Source: an uncultured Pelagibacteraceae bacterium
GTDB taxonomy: Bacteria; Pseudomonadota; Alphaproteobacteria; Pelagibacterales; Pelagibacteraceae
Direction: 5' to 3'
DNA length: 64,000 bases
NCBI GenBank assembly: GCA_902578935.1
Contig: CACHEU010000001.1
Location: 186,001-250,000, forward strand
Part shown: positions 10,223 to 20,846 of the stretch, in pieces
Layout of the letters: each line of letters starts with the position of its first letter
Position numbering within the stretch: position 1 is the first letter of the stretch
Made by a program: the position numbers and the translations under genes
Notes under the pieces: model-generated
Database searches by the model: none
What the model saw: only the letters and a program-made list of their open reading frames with translations
Told to the model about the DNA's origin: nothing

Positions 10223-10270
10223 GGGGCAGCGGTTACCTAGGATTTAGGTTGTTGTCCCAGTAATCTGGGG
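10223..10270 (+). ncRNA. Candidate structured RNA element with two competing hairpins
   Basis: GGGGCAGC (10223-10230) can pair with GTTGTCCC (10251-10258); alternatively CCCAG (10256-10260) pairs with CTGGG (10265-10269); inner ACCTA/TAGGT. Confidence 0.45.
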
Positions 10271-10306
10271 TTGAAATTAATTTTTAATTTGTTAAAAGAA
10301 CTATAA

Positions 10307-10381
10307 ATGTTAACGAGAATAAACATTGCTATATCTCACACACACTCTCACAGAGTGCACGCTAAGCTATTGCTTAGCTAA
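10307..10381 (+). CDS. Candidate histidine leader peptide (24 aa) MLTRINIAISHTHSHRVHAKLLLS
   Basis: ATG at 10307, TAA at 10379-10381; His codons at 10337, 10343, 10349, 10358; overlaps hairpins; upstream of tRNA-His-hisS-hisZ-hisG. Confidence 0.65.
   Translation: MLTRINIAISHTHSHRVHAKLLLS
10343..10378 (+). promoter_or_regulatory. Tandem hairpins of the candidate his attenuator
   Basis: CACTCT-CAC-AGAGTG (10343-10357) and GCTAAGC-TATT-GCTTAGC (10361-10378). Confidence 0.6.
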
Positions 10382-10436
10382 ATCACTACATATTTAAAAT
10401 ATAATTTTATAAACAATTAATATAAAAAGGAGTTAT

Positions 10437-10513
10437 GCAGCAGTAGCTCAGTTGGTTAGAGCACTAGTTTGTGGAACTAGGGGTCGGTGGTTCGAATCCA
10501 CCCTGCTGTACCA
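10437..10513 (+). tRNA. tRNA-His(GTG), CCA encoded
   Basis: Cloverleaf: GCAGCAG/CTGCTGT acceptor, CTAGT-TTGTGGA-ACTAG anticodon arm, GGTTCGAATCC T arm, A73, CCA. Confidence 0.96.
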
Positions 10514-10517
10514 GAAA

Positions 10518-11852
10518 ATGGTAAAAGATAAAAAAACAAAACCCTCTAAGGAATTGCCTTTAGGTTTTGTAGATAGACAAGAAAAGGAACTATTAATCCG
10601 TGATTTTGTAATTTCTAATATTAAAGAAGTTATGATCAAGTACGGTTTTCAATATCTCGAAACACCAAGTTTTGAGTATACAGATAGTATTGGCAAATTT
10701 TTGCCCGACAAAGAAAGACCTGATGCTGGAGTATTTTCTTTTAAAGATGAAAATAAATGGTTGTCTCTTCGGTATGATCTTACTGCCCCACTAGCAAGAT
10801 ATGTTGCAAAAAACTATCTTGAATTACCCAAACCTTTTAAACGTTACCAATTGGGTTCAGTTTGGAGAAACGAAAAACCAGGGCCCGGGAGATTTAGAGA
10901 ATTTTTACAATTCGATGCAGACTATGTTGGAACAAAAAATCTACAAGCTGATGCTGAGCTTTGTGTATTAATATCTGAGATATTAGAAAAGTGCGGGTTA
11001 GACAAGACGGATTACACCGTAAAAATTTCCTCTAGAAAATTTACAGATAAATTATTTGAACAATTAAAAATTAAATCAAAAGATCAAATATCAACCACAT
11101 TACGCGCACTTGATAAAGTCGATAGACTTGGCTGGGCAGAAGCAAAGAAGCTTCTTGGCGAAGGTAGAAAAGATAAATCCGGGGATTATACAAAGGGTGC
11201 GAAACTTAAAAACGATCAGATTAAAATAATTGAAAATGCCCTAAAGAACAAAGCACCTGATAGCGAAGATGTATTAGAAATTATAAAAATATTTCAAGCT
11301 TATAACTTCAAAAATTATAAATTTGACCCATCAGTTATACGAGGGTTGGAATATTACACAGGCCCTATTTTTGAAGTTAACTTAAATTTTGAGGTAAAAA
11401 ATTCAAAAGGACAAACAATTCAGTTTGGATCGATAGGCGGAGGAGGAAGGTATGATAATTTAGTAAATAATTTCGGAAACCTTGATTGTCCCGCAACAGG
11501 AATATCAATTGGTCTTGATAGACTTGTTTTTGCCTTGATGCAGAAAAAAGATTTTAAAATAAAGTCTACACGACCAGTAATCATATGTGTTTTTGATAAA
11601 GATAAAATCAAAGAATATGTCAATATATTAAATAAACTGAGAGCTTCAAACGTCAGTTCTGAGATTTATCCAGGGGAAGGGAAGTTAAAAAAACAAATGG
11701 AGTATGCAAACAAAATAGGCTCCCCAGCTGTTATTTTGTATGGCGATGATGAAATAAAATCAGGAAAAGCAACTTTAAAAAATCTTGAAAACGGAAATGA
11801 GAGTTTCGTTGCAATCGAGGATCTATCAAATGAAATCAAAAAACTACTCTGA
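10518..11852 (+). CDS. hisS: Histidyl-tRNA synthetase
   Basis: YDLTAPLARY, VWRNEKPGPGRFREF.QFD, GGGGRYDNL motifs; ATG at 10518 chosen because the longer ORF runs through tRNA-His. Confidence 0.95.
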   Translation: MVKDKKTKPSKELPLGFVDRQEKELLIRDFVISNIKEVMIKYGFQYLETPSFEYTDSIGKFLPDKERPDAGVFSFKDENKWLSLRYDLTAPLARYVAKNYLELPKPFKRYQLGSVWRNEKPGPGRFREFLQFDADYVGTKNLQADAELCVLISEILEKCGLDKTDYTVKISSRKFTDKLFEQLKIKSKDQISTTLRALDKVDRLGWAEAKKLLGEGRKDKSGDYTKGAKLKNDQIKIIENALKNKAPDSEDVLEIIKIFQAYNFKNYKFDPSVIRGLEYYTGPIFEVNLNFEVKNSKGQTIQFGSIGGGGRYDNLVNNFGNLDCPATGISIGLDRLVFALMQKKDFKIKSTRPVIICVFDKDKIKEYVNILNKLRASNVSSEIYPGEGKLKKQMEYANKIGSPAVILYGDDEIKSGKATLKNLENGNESFVAIEDLSNEIKKLL

Positions 11853-12882
11853 AAATATAATAAAAGTTTTTAAAAGAGATGGTTTTGTTTTATCGGAACC
11901 AGATGTTCTTTTAGATTCAGACTACATTATTCAAAGATCAGGTGAGAATTTTAGAAAGCTAATGCTTACTTTTGAGGATGATACCGGGAAAAGCATGTGT
12001 TTAAGACCAGATTTGACAGTTGCTTCTTGTATAAAATATCTAAAAGATAATTCTAAAGCAAATTCAAAAATTTTTTATTCAGGACAGGCTTATAGAAGGT
12101 CTAATAGTTCAAAAGATAAAGTCATCAATGATCAACTGGGAATAGAGATTTTGGGTTCTAAAAATAAACCCAATGATGATTTAAAAGTTTTAAAAACAAT
12201 TGCTAATTCAATTGAAAAAATAAAAATAAAAAATACCTCAATTAAGGTGGGCGATGTAAGTTTATTCCAAAAGTTAATAGAGTCTTTAAAAATCCCGGAA
12301 AGATGGAAAATGAGACTAATAAGACACTTTTGGAGACCTAAATATTTTGAAGATTTGCTTAATAGACTTGAAACCAACTCTGATGTGGATCCTGTTGCAG
12401 TTGACTTAGATAAAAAAAAATTTTCTGAAATGAAAAGCCTTGATCAAAGCAAAGAAATTGCAAGTCGTAAAGTTTCTGAAATTTTGTCTAGATTTGATAG
12501 AAAGATAAAAGACCCAAGGTCATTTAAAGAAAATAAAAAAATTGTTAAAATTATTAGAGATTTTTTAAAAATTAATTGCTCAATTGACAAAGCAGAGAAA
12601 ACCTTGCAAAGTTTTGTTAAAAAAAATAATTTAAGCAAGAGTGTTTTCAAAGATCTTTCAACTATAAAAAATTTATCAAAAATAAATTCCCAAACTATGT
12701 TCTCAACAAACTTTGGCAGAGATATTGAGTACTACACAGGAATAGTTTTTGAGATATATAATTCTTCAAAAAAGGAGATAGCAAGAGGGGGAAGATACGA
12801 CGGACTATTAAAAAGTCTTGGATCTAAAAGAAATATTTCAGCAGTCGGAGCAGCAATTAATTTGAATAATTTAAAAATATGA
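11833..12882 (+). CDS. hisZ: ATP phosphoribosyltransferase regulatory subunit
   Basis: HisRS-like paralog (MCLRPDLTVASCI, ARGGRYDGL) between hisS and hisG; start probably 11833. Confidence 0.9.
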   Translation, partial: KSKNYSENIIKVFKRDGFVLSEPDVLLDSDYIIQRSGENFRKLMLTFEDDTGKSMCLRPDLTVASCIKYLKDNSKANSKIFYSGQAYRRSNSSKDKVINDQLGIEILGSKNKPNDDLKVLKTIANSIEKIKIKNTSIKVGDVSLFQKLIESLKIPERWKMRLIRHFWRPKYFEDLLNRLETNSDVDPVAVDLDKKKFSEMKSLDQSKEIASRKVSEILSRFDRKIKDPRSFKENKKIVKIIRDFLKINCSIDKAEKTLQSFVKKNNLSKSVFKDLSTIKNLSKINSQTMFSTNFGRDIEYYTGIVFEIYNSSKKEIARGGRYDGLLKSLGSKRNISAVGAAINLNNLKI

Positions 12883-13556
12883 AAAATTTAACAACCATAG
12901 GTTTACCAAGCAAAGGCAGATTAAAAGAAGGCTCAATAGAATTTCTTGAAAAAAATAATTTAAAACTGATATCTAATGGAGCCGAAAGAAACTATTTTGC
13001 TCAGATTGAAAATTTTCCTAATATTAAAATTATTTATTTACATGCAAAAGAAATTATACAGAGACTTGGCGATGGTACTCTTGATATAGGAATATCGGGA
13101 CTAGATCTTTTAAGTGAATCTCCAATCAATCTTCAGAAAAAAATTGAAGTGAAAAAAAAATTAGATTTTGGTATGGCCAATCTCGTGGTCGCCGTTCCCA
13201 ATGACTGGATAGATGTTCAAACTGTTGCCGATTTAGAAGAAGTATCTTTTGATTTTAGAGATAAAAAAAATACTAGATTACGTGTTGCAACCAAGTATCC
13301 GAATTTAACTAATGGTTTTCTTTTTTCAAAAGGAGTTACCCAGTACAAACTTGTTGCTAGTCTTGGAGCTACGGAAACCTATCCATTTATTGGATCGTCA
13401 GAGATTATTACAGATATAACTTCGAGTGGAAAAACTTTAAAAGATAACAATCTTAGAACTCTTAAAGATGGATTGATTTTAAAATCACAAGCGTGTGTGT
13501 TTTTTTCAAAAAAAAAGGCTGCAAAATTGCAGCCTTTTTTAAATTCATTAACTTGA
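12879..13556 (+). CDS. hisG: ATP phosphoribosyltransferase catalytic subunit (short form)
   Basis: GLPSKGRLKE, GDGTLDIGISGLDLL, RVATKYPNLT motifs. Confidence 0.95.
   Translation: MKNLTTIGLPSKGRLKEGSIEFLEKNNLKLISNGAERNYFAQIENFPNIKIIYLHAKEIIQRLGDGTLDIGISGLDLLSESPINLQKKIEVKKKLDFGMANLVVAVPNDWIDVQTVADLEEVSFDFRDKKNTRLRVATKYPNLTNGFLFSKGVTQYKLVASLGATETYPFIGSSEIITDITSSGKTLKDNNLRTLKDGLILKSQACVFFSKKKAAKLQPFLNSLT
13508..13540. terminator. Bidirectional intrinsic terminator inside the hisG 3' coding end
   Basis: A-tract, then GGCTGCA-AAAT-TGCAGCC (13517-13534), then T6; serves hisG (+) and groEL (-). Confidence 0.85.
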
Positions 13557-13562
13557 TTGGGA

Positions 13563-15215
<1,653 letters not shown>

Positions 15216-15236
15216 TTAAATCTCCTTTTAAATAAT

Positions 15237-15530
15237 TTATTTACTTTTTGAAACTCCCATAATGTCTGATTCCTTCATTATGCTATATTCTTTTCCATCT
15301 ATTTTTACTTCAGTTCCAGACCACTTTCCAAATAAAACTCGATCTCCAACTTTCACATCCATTTTTATGATTTTTCCATCTTCAGTTTTAGCGCCAGGAC
15401 CTACAGCAACAACTTCTCCTTCTTGAGGTTTTTCTTTGGCCGTGTCTGGTATAATTATACCACCCTTGGTTTTTTCTTCGCTATCAAGCACTTTAATCAA
15501 AACTCTATCGTGCAAAGGTCTAAATTTCAT
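15237..15530 (-). CDS. groES: Co-chaperonin GroES
   Basis: [13 protein letters not shown]...[22 protein letters not shown]. Confidence 0.98.
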   Translation of the reverse strand: MKFRPLHDRVLIKVLDSEEKTKGGIIIPDTAKEKPQEGEVVAVGPGAKTEDGKIIKMDVKVGDRVLFGKWSGTEVKIDGKEYSIMKESDIMGVSKSK

Positions 15531-15560
15531 GAAAACTCCTATAATTTATAATATTGAGAA

Positions 15561-15588
15561 ATATGGTATGTATTTAGAATATTTCAAG
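15561..15588 (-). promoter_or_regulatory. Putative sigma32-type heat-shock promoter of groESL
   Basis: On minus strand CTTGAAA, 13 nt spacer, TACCATAT (cf. CTTGAAA-N13-CCCCATNT). Confidence 0.65.
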
Positions 15589-15631
15589 AGTATGATAAAA
15601 AAAAAATTAATCAAAAAACCTTGAATTTCCT

Positions 15632-16444
15632 ATGAAAATTAAAAAATTAGATCACCTATCTGAAATATACCACGAATATGATGCCTTTCTAATCGATTTA
15701 TGGGGGGTTATGCATAATGGGATTGAATTAAATGCATCTGCAATAAATACAGTTAAAAAACTTGAAGACAAAGGCAAAAGAATTATTTTTTTAACAAACG
15801 CACCTCGTCCAACAGAAAAAGTTGTAAAATTTTTGAAAAAATTAAAAATGGAAGAAAAACTTCTTAAAAATGTTGTAACTTCTGGAGAGGCAGCATTGAA
15901 TTCTCTCAAGCAAAAAAAATTTGGTCAAAAGTTTTATCATCTAGGTCCCAAAAGAGATGATTCTTTATTTTCTCATATGAAAAAAGATAAAACCGTAATT
16001 GAGAAATGTGATTTTATTTTGTGCACAGGACTATTCGACGAAGAGGAAGAAAATTTAAAGTATTACGAAAACCTTTTGAAAGATTTTACACACAAAAAAT
16101 TAGTGTGTACAAATCCAGATTTAACTGTTCACAGAGGAGGAACGGAAGAATATTGTGCAGGGAAAATCGCTGAAATTTTTGAAGACCTGGGTGGAGAGAC
16201 AATATATTTTGGAAAACCTTACAAAGAAGTTTATCTCTCATGTTTGGACACAAATCAAAAAACTTTAGTAATTGGAGATAATCTTAAAACAGATATTAAG
16301 GGTGCAAATAGCATGAATTTAGACTCTATATTTATCACTGGCGGGATACACAAATCTAAAATAAATAATGTAGAAGGTTTAGAAGAATTATTAAAAAAGC
16401 ATAATGTTTCGGCTAACTACTTTCAAAAAGAATTAACTTGGTAA
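15632..16444 (+). CDS. HAD-superfamily hydrolase, subfamily IIA
   Basis: DLWGVMHNGI, FLTNAPRP, KPYKEVY, VIGDNLKTDIKGAN motifs. Confidence 0.9.
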   Translation: MKIKKLDHLSEIYHEYDAFLIDLWGVMHNGIELNASAINTVKKLEDKGKRIIFLTNAPRPTEKVVKFLKKLKMEEKLLKNVVTSGEAALNSLKQKKFGQKFYHLGPKRDDSLFSHMKKDKTVIEKCDFILCTGLFDEEEENLKYYENLLKDFTHKKLVCTNPDLTVHRGGTEEYCAGKIAEIFEDLGGETIYFGKPYKEVYLSCLDTNQKTLVIGDNLKTDIKGANSMNLDSIFITGGIHKSKINNVEGLEELLKKHNVSANYFQKELTW

Positions 16445-17353
16445 ATGAAAATTTATAAAAATTTTAATATTGGAAAGAAATTTAAAAATTCAGCAATTGC
16501 CATAGGTAACTTTGATGGTTTTCATTTAGGGCATCAGAGGGTTATAAAAAAAGGAAAGGAAATTGCAAAAAGAAATAAACTTAAATTTGGTTTAATGGTA
16601 TTTCAGCCTTTGCCGGTAATGTTTTTTAATAAAAAATTAAAAAATTACAGAATAGATTCTTTGCCACAAAAAATTAATTCAGCAAAAAAACATGGAATAG
16701 ATTTTCTGATAGTTAAGAAATTTGATAAAAAGTTTTCAAATATAAGATCAGAAGATTTTATAGAAAAAATTATTTATAAAAAGCTGAAAACCAAATTAAT
16801 TTTTATAAGCAAAAATTTTAGATTTGGAAAAAATAGAACTGGCGATATAAGATTGCTTAAAAATAAAGAAAAATTTTTTCAATATAAAACCAGCACAATT
16901 ACTCCTTTAAACAAAAAAGGTTACACGATCTCGTCAACATTAATAAGAAAAAATATTGCAAAGGGTAAAATTGATCATGCAAACAAGTTGCTTGATAGAT
17001 TTTGGACAATAGAGGGTCTCGTAAAAAGAGGTGAAAAAAGAGGAAGAAAAATTGGTTTTCCAACATGTAATTTAGATTTATCAAACTACATAGTCCCAAA
17101 GCTTGGAGTCTATTCTGCCAAAGTAATTATAGATAAAAAAATTAAAAAGAAGAGCATAGTAAATATAGGCTATAGGCCAACTTTTGGAAAAAAAAAGCTT
17201 ATGTTAGAAGCTCATATTTTTGGTTTGAAAAAAAATTTATATGATAAAAGGATAAAAGTAATGCTAATTAAATTTATTAGGAAAGAAAAAAGATTTAAAA
17301 GCATTATTCAATTAAAGAAACAAATTAAAATAGATATTAGAAAAGCGAAGTGA
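16445..17353 (+). CDS. ribF: Bifunctional riboflavin kinase/FAD synthetase
   Basis: AIGNFDGFHLGHQ, ISSTLIRKNI, RGRKIGFPTCNL. Confidence 0.95.
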   Translation: MKIYKNFNIGKKFKNSAIAIGNFDGFHLGHQRVIKKGKEIAKRNKLKFGLMVFQPLPVMFFNKKLKNYRIDSLPQKINSAKKHGIDFLIVKKFDKKFSNIRSEDFIEKIIYKKLKTKLIFISKNFRFGKNRTGDIRLLKNKEKFFQYKTSTITPLNKKGYTISSTLIRKNIAKGKIDHANKLLDRFWTIEGLVKRGEKRGRKIGFPTCNLDLSNYIVPKLGVYSAKVIIDKKIKKKSIVNIGYRPTFGKKKLMLEAHIFGLKKNLYDKRIKVMLIKFIRKEKRFKSIIQLKKQIKIDIRKAK

Positions 17354-17358
17354 TTTAG

Positions 17359-20079
17359 ATGCCTGAAAATAATTTACAACTTCCCAAAACAGCTTTTTCT
17401 ATGAAAGCGAATCTTCCTTCTAAGGAGCCAAAAATTTTAGAATCTTGGGATAAGACAAAACTTTACGAAAGATTAAGAAAAAAATCAGCAGGAAAAGAAA
17501 AATTTATACTTCATGATGGTCCGCCCTACGCAAACGGTCATATTCATATGGGTACGGCATTAAATAAAATTTTAAAAGATATTGTTACAAAATTTCATCA
17601 AATGGACAATAAAGACTCAGTTTATGTTCCGGGCTGGGATTGCCATGGACTACCCATAGAATGGAAAATTGAGGAAGAATATAAAAAAAAGAAAAAAAAT
17701 AAAGATGAAATTCCAACAAAAGAATTTCGAAAAGAATGTAGGGAGTTTGCAGAAAAATGGATTGGTATTCACAAAAAAGAATTTAAAAGATTAGGGGTCA
17801 TAGGTGATTGGGAAAACTATTATTCTACCATGAGCTTTGATGCGGAAGCTCAAATAGTAAGAGAACTGGGAAAATTTCTTTTAGAAGGAAGTCTTTATAG
17901 AGGGTTTAAACCAGTTTTGTGGTCGACAGTAGAAAAAACAGCGCTGGCAGATGCTGAGGTAGAGTATAAAGATCACAAGTCAAACACTATCTACGCAGAA
18001 TTTCAGGTAAAAAAATCAGATAAAGATTTTTTGAAAGATGTCTCCATTATTATTTGGACAACTACACCCTGGACGATTCCAGCCAATAAAGCTTTGGCTT
18101 ACAATAAAGACATCAACTATTCGGTTTTAGAACTCGGTAACAAAAAGATCGTTATTGCCGAAAAGCTAGTCAGTTCTGTAATAGAAAGTTGTGAACTAGG
18201 AGAATTTAAAGTTTTAAAATCTTTTAAAGGTGATGCGTTTAAAAACACAATATGCTCGCATCCTTTTAAAAATCTAGGTTATAAATTTGACGTTCCAATG
18301 CTTGAGGCAAATTTTGTAACTCTTGAGCAAGGTACCGGAATTGTTCACTGCGCTCCTAGCCACGGCCCAGATGATTTTAATTTATGTCTGAAACACGGAA
18401 TGAAAGCTGTTGAAACAGTTAATGATGATGGCAGATACACGAAGAATATACCTATTTTTGAGGGAACCCATGTTTTTAAAGCGGATGAAATTATTATAAA
18501 AAATTTACAAGAACAAAAAAATCTTTTGGGAAGTGGCACCTTAGTTCATAGCTACCCTCATTCTTGGAGATCGAAAGCACCTCTTGTGCACAGAGCAACG
18601 CCTCAATGGTTTATTTCAATGGAAAGTCACAAGTTGAGAAAGAAAGCTTTAGATTCTATTGATCAGACTGCATTTTATCCAGAAAAAGGAAAAGCGAGAA
18701 TAAGAGCCATGATTGAGACTCGTCCCGATTGGTGCATTTCAAGACAAAGATCATGGGGGGTTCCATTACCAATTTTTGTAAATAAAAAAACAAATGAACC
18801 TTTAAGAGATTCTGAGGTTGTGGAAAATATAGCTAAGATTTATGAAAAAGAAGGATCCGACTGTTGGTTTTATGATGATCCACAAAAATTTTTGGGAAAA
18901 AAATATAAAAAAGAAGATTACATAAAATCAAACGATATAGTTGAGGTTTGGTTTGACAGTGGCTCAACACACTCTTTTGTTTTAGAGAAAAGGAAAGATT
19001 TGAAGTGGCCAGCATCTATGTATCTTGAAGGTTCGGATCAACACCGAGGCTGGTTCCATTCATCTCTTTTAGAATCATGCGGAACCAGAGGTCGAGCCCC
19101 TTTTGATAGTATCTTATCCCACGGTTTTGTTGTCGATGGAAAAGGAATGAAAATGTCAAAGTCCTCAGGCAACATCATTTCACCGGAAGAAATTTTGAAA
19201 AAATATGGTGCAGATATTCTAAGGTTATGGGTTGCTTCTTCAGATTACGCTGAGGACTTGAGGATAGATCATTCTATACTGGAGCAACATGCAGAGTCCT
19301 ACAGAAAAATAAGAAATACTTTTAGATTTATATTAGGTAATTTAAAAGATAATTTTAGCCCAAAGGATTTTAAAAAAATTAAACATCAAGATTTTCCTGA
19401 GCTTGAAAGGTTGATTTTACACAAGCTTTTTGTCTTAGATTCAGAAATTAAAAATAATTTAAAAAACTACAATTTTCACAAATTACAGAAAGATCTTTTG
19501 AATTTTTGTGCTCTAGATCTATCCTCATTTTATTTTGATATAAGGAAAGATATTTTGTATTGTGATGATTTAAGCTCAAAAAAAAGAAAGTCTTGCGTAA
19601 ATTTGCTCAACATAATTTTAGAATGCCTTATAAAATGGTATGCGCCAGTCCTTTCATTTACCACTGAAGAAATTACCGAGCTAGTACAAAAAGGAAAAAA
19701 AACAAGTATTCACGAAGAAAACTTTCCTGAAATTCCTAATAATTGGAAAAATGAAGCTTTATCTAAAAAGTGGGAAAAGTTGTTGCATGTCAGACAACAG
19801 GTCAACGTTGCAATAGAAGAAAAGAGATCAAACAAGATAATTGGGTCAAGTCTTGAGGCCGACGTGGAGATTACTTTGCCAAAGGTTGAATTTGGTCTTT
19901 TGGAAGAAATAGATGCAAAAGAATTATTTATCACGTCTAATGTGATTCAAAATATTTCTAAGGAAAAAGAAATATCCATAACCGTAAAAAAAGCTAAAGG
20001 CACAAAATGTTCTAGATGTTGGAAAATTGTAGAGAAAGTTAAGGATAACAAATGTTCAAGATGTTCAGAGATAAAATAA
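17359..20079 (+). CDS. ileS: Isoleucyl-tRNA synthetase
   Basis: DGPPYANGHIHMG, KMSKSSGN, C-terminal CSRC...CSRC zinc motif. Confidence 0.98.
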   Translation: MPENNLQLPKTAFSMKANLPSKEPKILESWDKTKLYERLRKKSAGKEKFILHDGPPYANGHIHMGTALNKILKDIVTKFHQMDNKDSVYVPGWDCHGLPIEWKIEEEYKKKKKNKDEIPTKEFRKECREFAEKWIGIHKKEFKRLGVIGDWENYYSTMSFDAEAQIVRELGKFLLEGSLYRGFKPVLWSTVEKTALADAEVEYKDHKSNTIYAEFQVKKSDKDFLKDVSIIIWTTTPWTIPANKALAYNKDINYSVLELGNKKIVIAEKLVSSVIESCELGEFKVLKSFKGDAFKNTICSHPFKNLGYKFDVPMLEANFVTLEQGTGIVHCAPSHGPDDFNLCLKHGMKAVETVNDDGRYTKNIPIFEGTHVFKADEIIIKNLQEQKNLLGSGTLVHSYPHSWRSKAPLVHRATPQWFISMESHKLRKKALDSIDQTAFYPEKGKARIRAMIETRPDWCISRQRSWGVPLPIFVNKKTNEPLRDSEVVENIAKIYEKEGSDCWFYDDPQKFLGKKYKKEDYIKSNDIVEVWFDSGSTHSFVLEKRKDLKWPASMYLEGSDQHRGWFHSSLLESCGTRGRAPFDSILSHGFVVDGKGMKMSKSSGNIISPEEILKKYGADILRLWVASSDYAEDLRIDHSILEQHAESYRKIRNTFRFILGNLKDNFSPKDFKKIKHQDFPELERLILHKLFVLDSEIKNNLKNYNFHKLQKDLLNFCALDLSSFYFDIRKDILYCDDLSSKKRKSCVNLLNIILECLIKWYAPVLSFTTEEITELVQKGKKTSIHEENFPEIPNNWKNEALSKKWEKLLHVRQQVNVAIEEKRSNKIIGSSLEADVEITLPKVEFGLLEEIDAKELFITSNVIQNISKEKEISITVKKAKGTKCSRCWKIVEKVKDNKCSRCSEIK

Positions 20080-20552
20080 AGTTACAAAAAATTGATTTAT
20101 ATAGCTTTATTATAATATTGATAACTTTTGGAATAGACAGATTATCAAAAACATATGTTATAAAATTAATACAATCCCAGGAAAGAGAAATATTTGTATA
20201 TGATTTTTTAAATTTAACGCTAAATTGGAATACAGGAATAGCTTTTGGTATACTAAGTTCTAACGCTAATCTATTCTACCATTTAATTTCTGCCTTAATT
20301 TTGTTAATAATTATTTATTTAATATATCTCATGGTAATATCAGACAATTCAGGAAAAGTTATAATATCACTTATCATAGGTGGCGCAGTGGGCAATTTGT
20401 ATGACAGATTAACATACTTTGCTGTTCCAGACTTTATTGATTTTCACATAGAAAATTATCACTGGTTTACATTTAATATTGCAGATGTTTTTATTTCCCT
20501 AGGAATCTTTGGTATGGTTGTTAAAGAATTCATTTTTAAGAAAAAAATATGA
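20052..20552 (+). CDS. lspA: Lipoprotein signal peptidase (start may be slightly downstream)
   Basis: NWNTGIAFGIL and GGAVGNLYDRL...VPDFIDFH...FNIADVFISLG motifs. Confidence 0.95.
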   Translation: MFKMFRDKIKLQKIDLYSFIIILITFGIDRLSKTYVIKLIQSQEREIFVYDFLNLTLNWNTGIAFGILSSNANLFYHLISALILLIIIYLIYLMVISDNSGKVIISLIIGGAVGNLYDRLTYFAVPDFIDFHIENYHWFTFNIADVFISLGIFGMVVKEFIFKKKI

Positions 20553-20845
20553 AAAATTTAAAAATAGTTTTATTATTATTTGTCTTTGTAAGTAATTGCG
20601 CTGGTGTTCAAGAAGTCATGAGCGGAAAAGACAGGACAACAGATGAGTTTTTGGTAAAGAAAAAAGATCCGTTAGTTTTACCACCAAAATATGGAGAATT
20701 ACCTTTGCCAAAAAGCAAAGGGGAAGAATCACAAGATGCGTCAATCAAAAAAATGCTTGGTTCATCTGAAGAGCAAGGGAGTGACTCCAAATCTACATCG
20801 AATTTAGAAAATATGATTTTAAAAGAACTGAGAAAAAATAATTAG
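20549..20845 (+). CDS. Small lipoprotein, DUF3035/BamF-like
   Basis: Lipobox-like VSNCAG; DEFLVKKKDPLVLPPKYGELPLP pattern; follows lspA. Confidence 0.7.
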   Translation: MKNLKIVLLLFVFVSNCAGVQEVMSGKDRTTDEFLVKKKDPLVLPPKYGELPLPKSKGEESQDASIKKMLGSSEEQGSDSKSTSNLENMILKELRKNN

Positions 20846-20846
20846 A

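Noticed and set aside
10343-10378. Possible CIRCE-like or two-piece tmRNA element
   Set aside because: Half-sites do not match TTAGCACTC-N9-GAGTGCTAA, the location is not a chaperone operon, and no tmRNA tag reading (ANDN...) or tRNA-like domain is seen; the his-leader explanation fits better.
10452-10517. N-terminal extension of the hisS ORF (MVRALVCGTRGRWFESTLLYQK)
   Set aside because: This part lies inside tRNA-His; the start at 10518 is preferred.
10448-10639. 63-aa minus-strand ORF (...RVDSNHRPLVPQTSALTN) over tRNA-His
   Set aside because: Typical spurious ORF translated from tRNA antisense.
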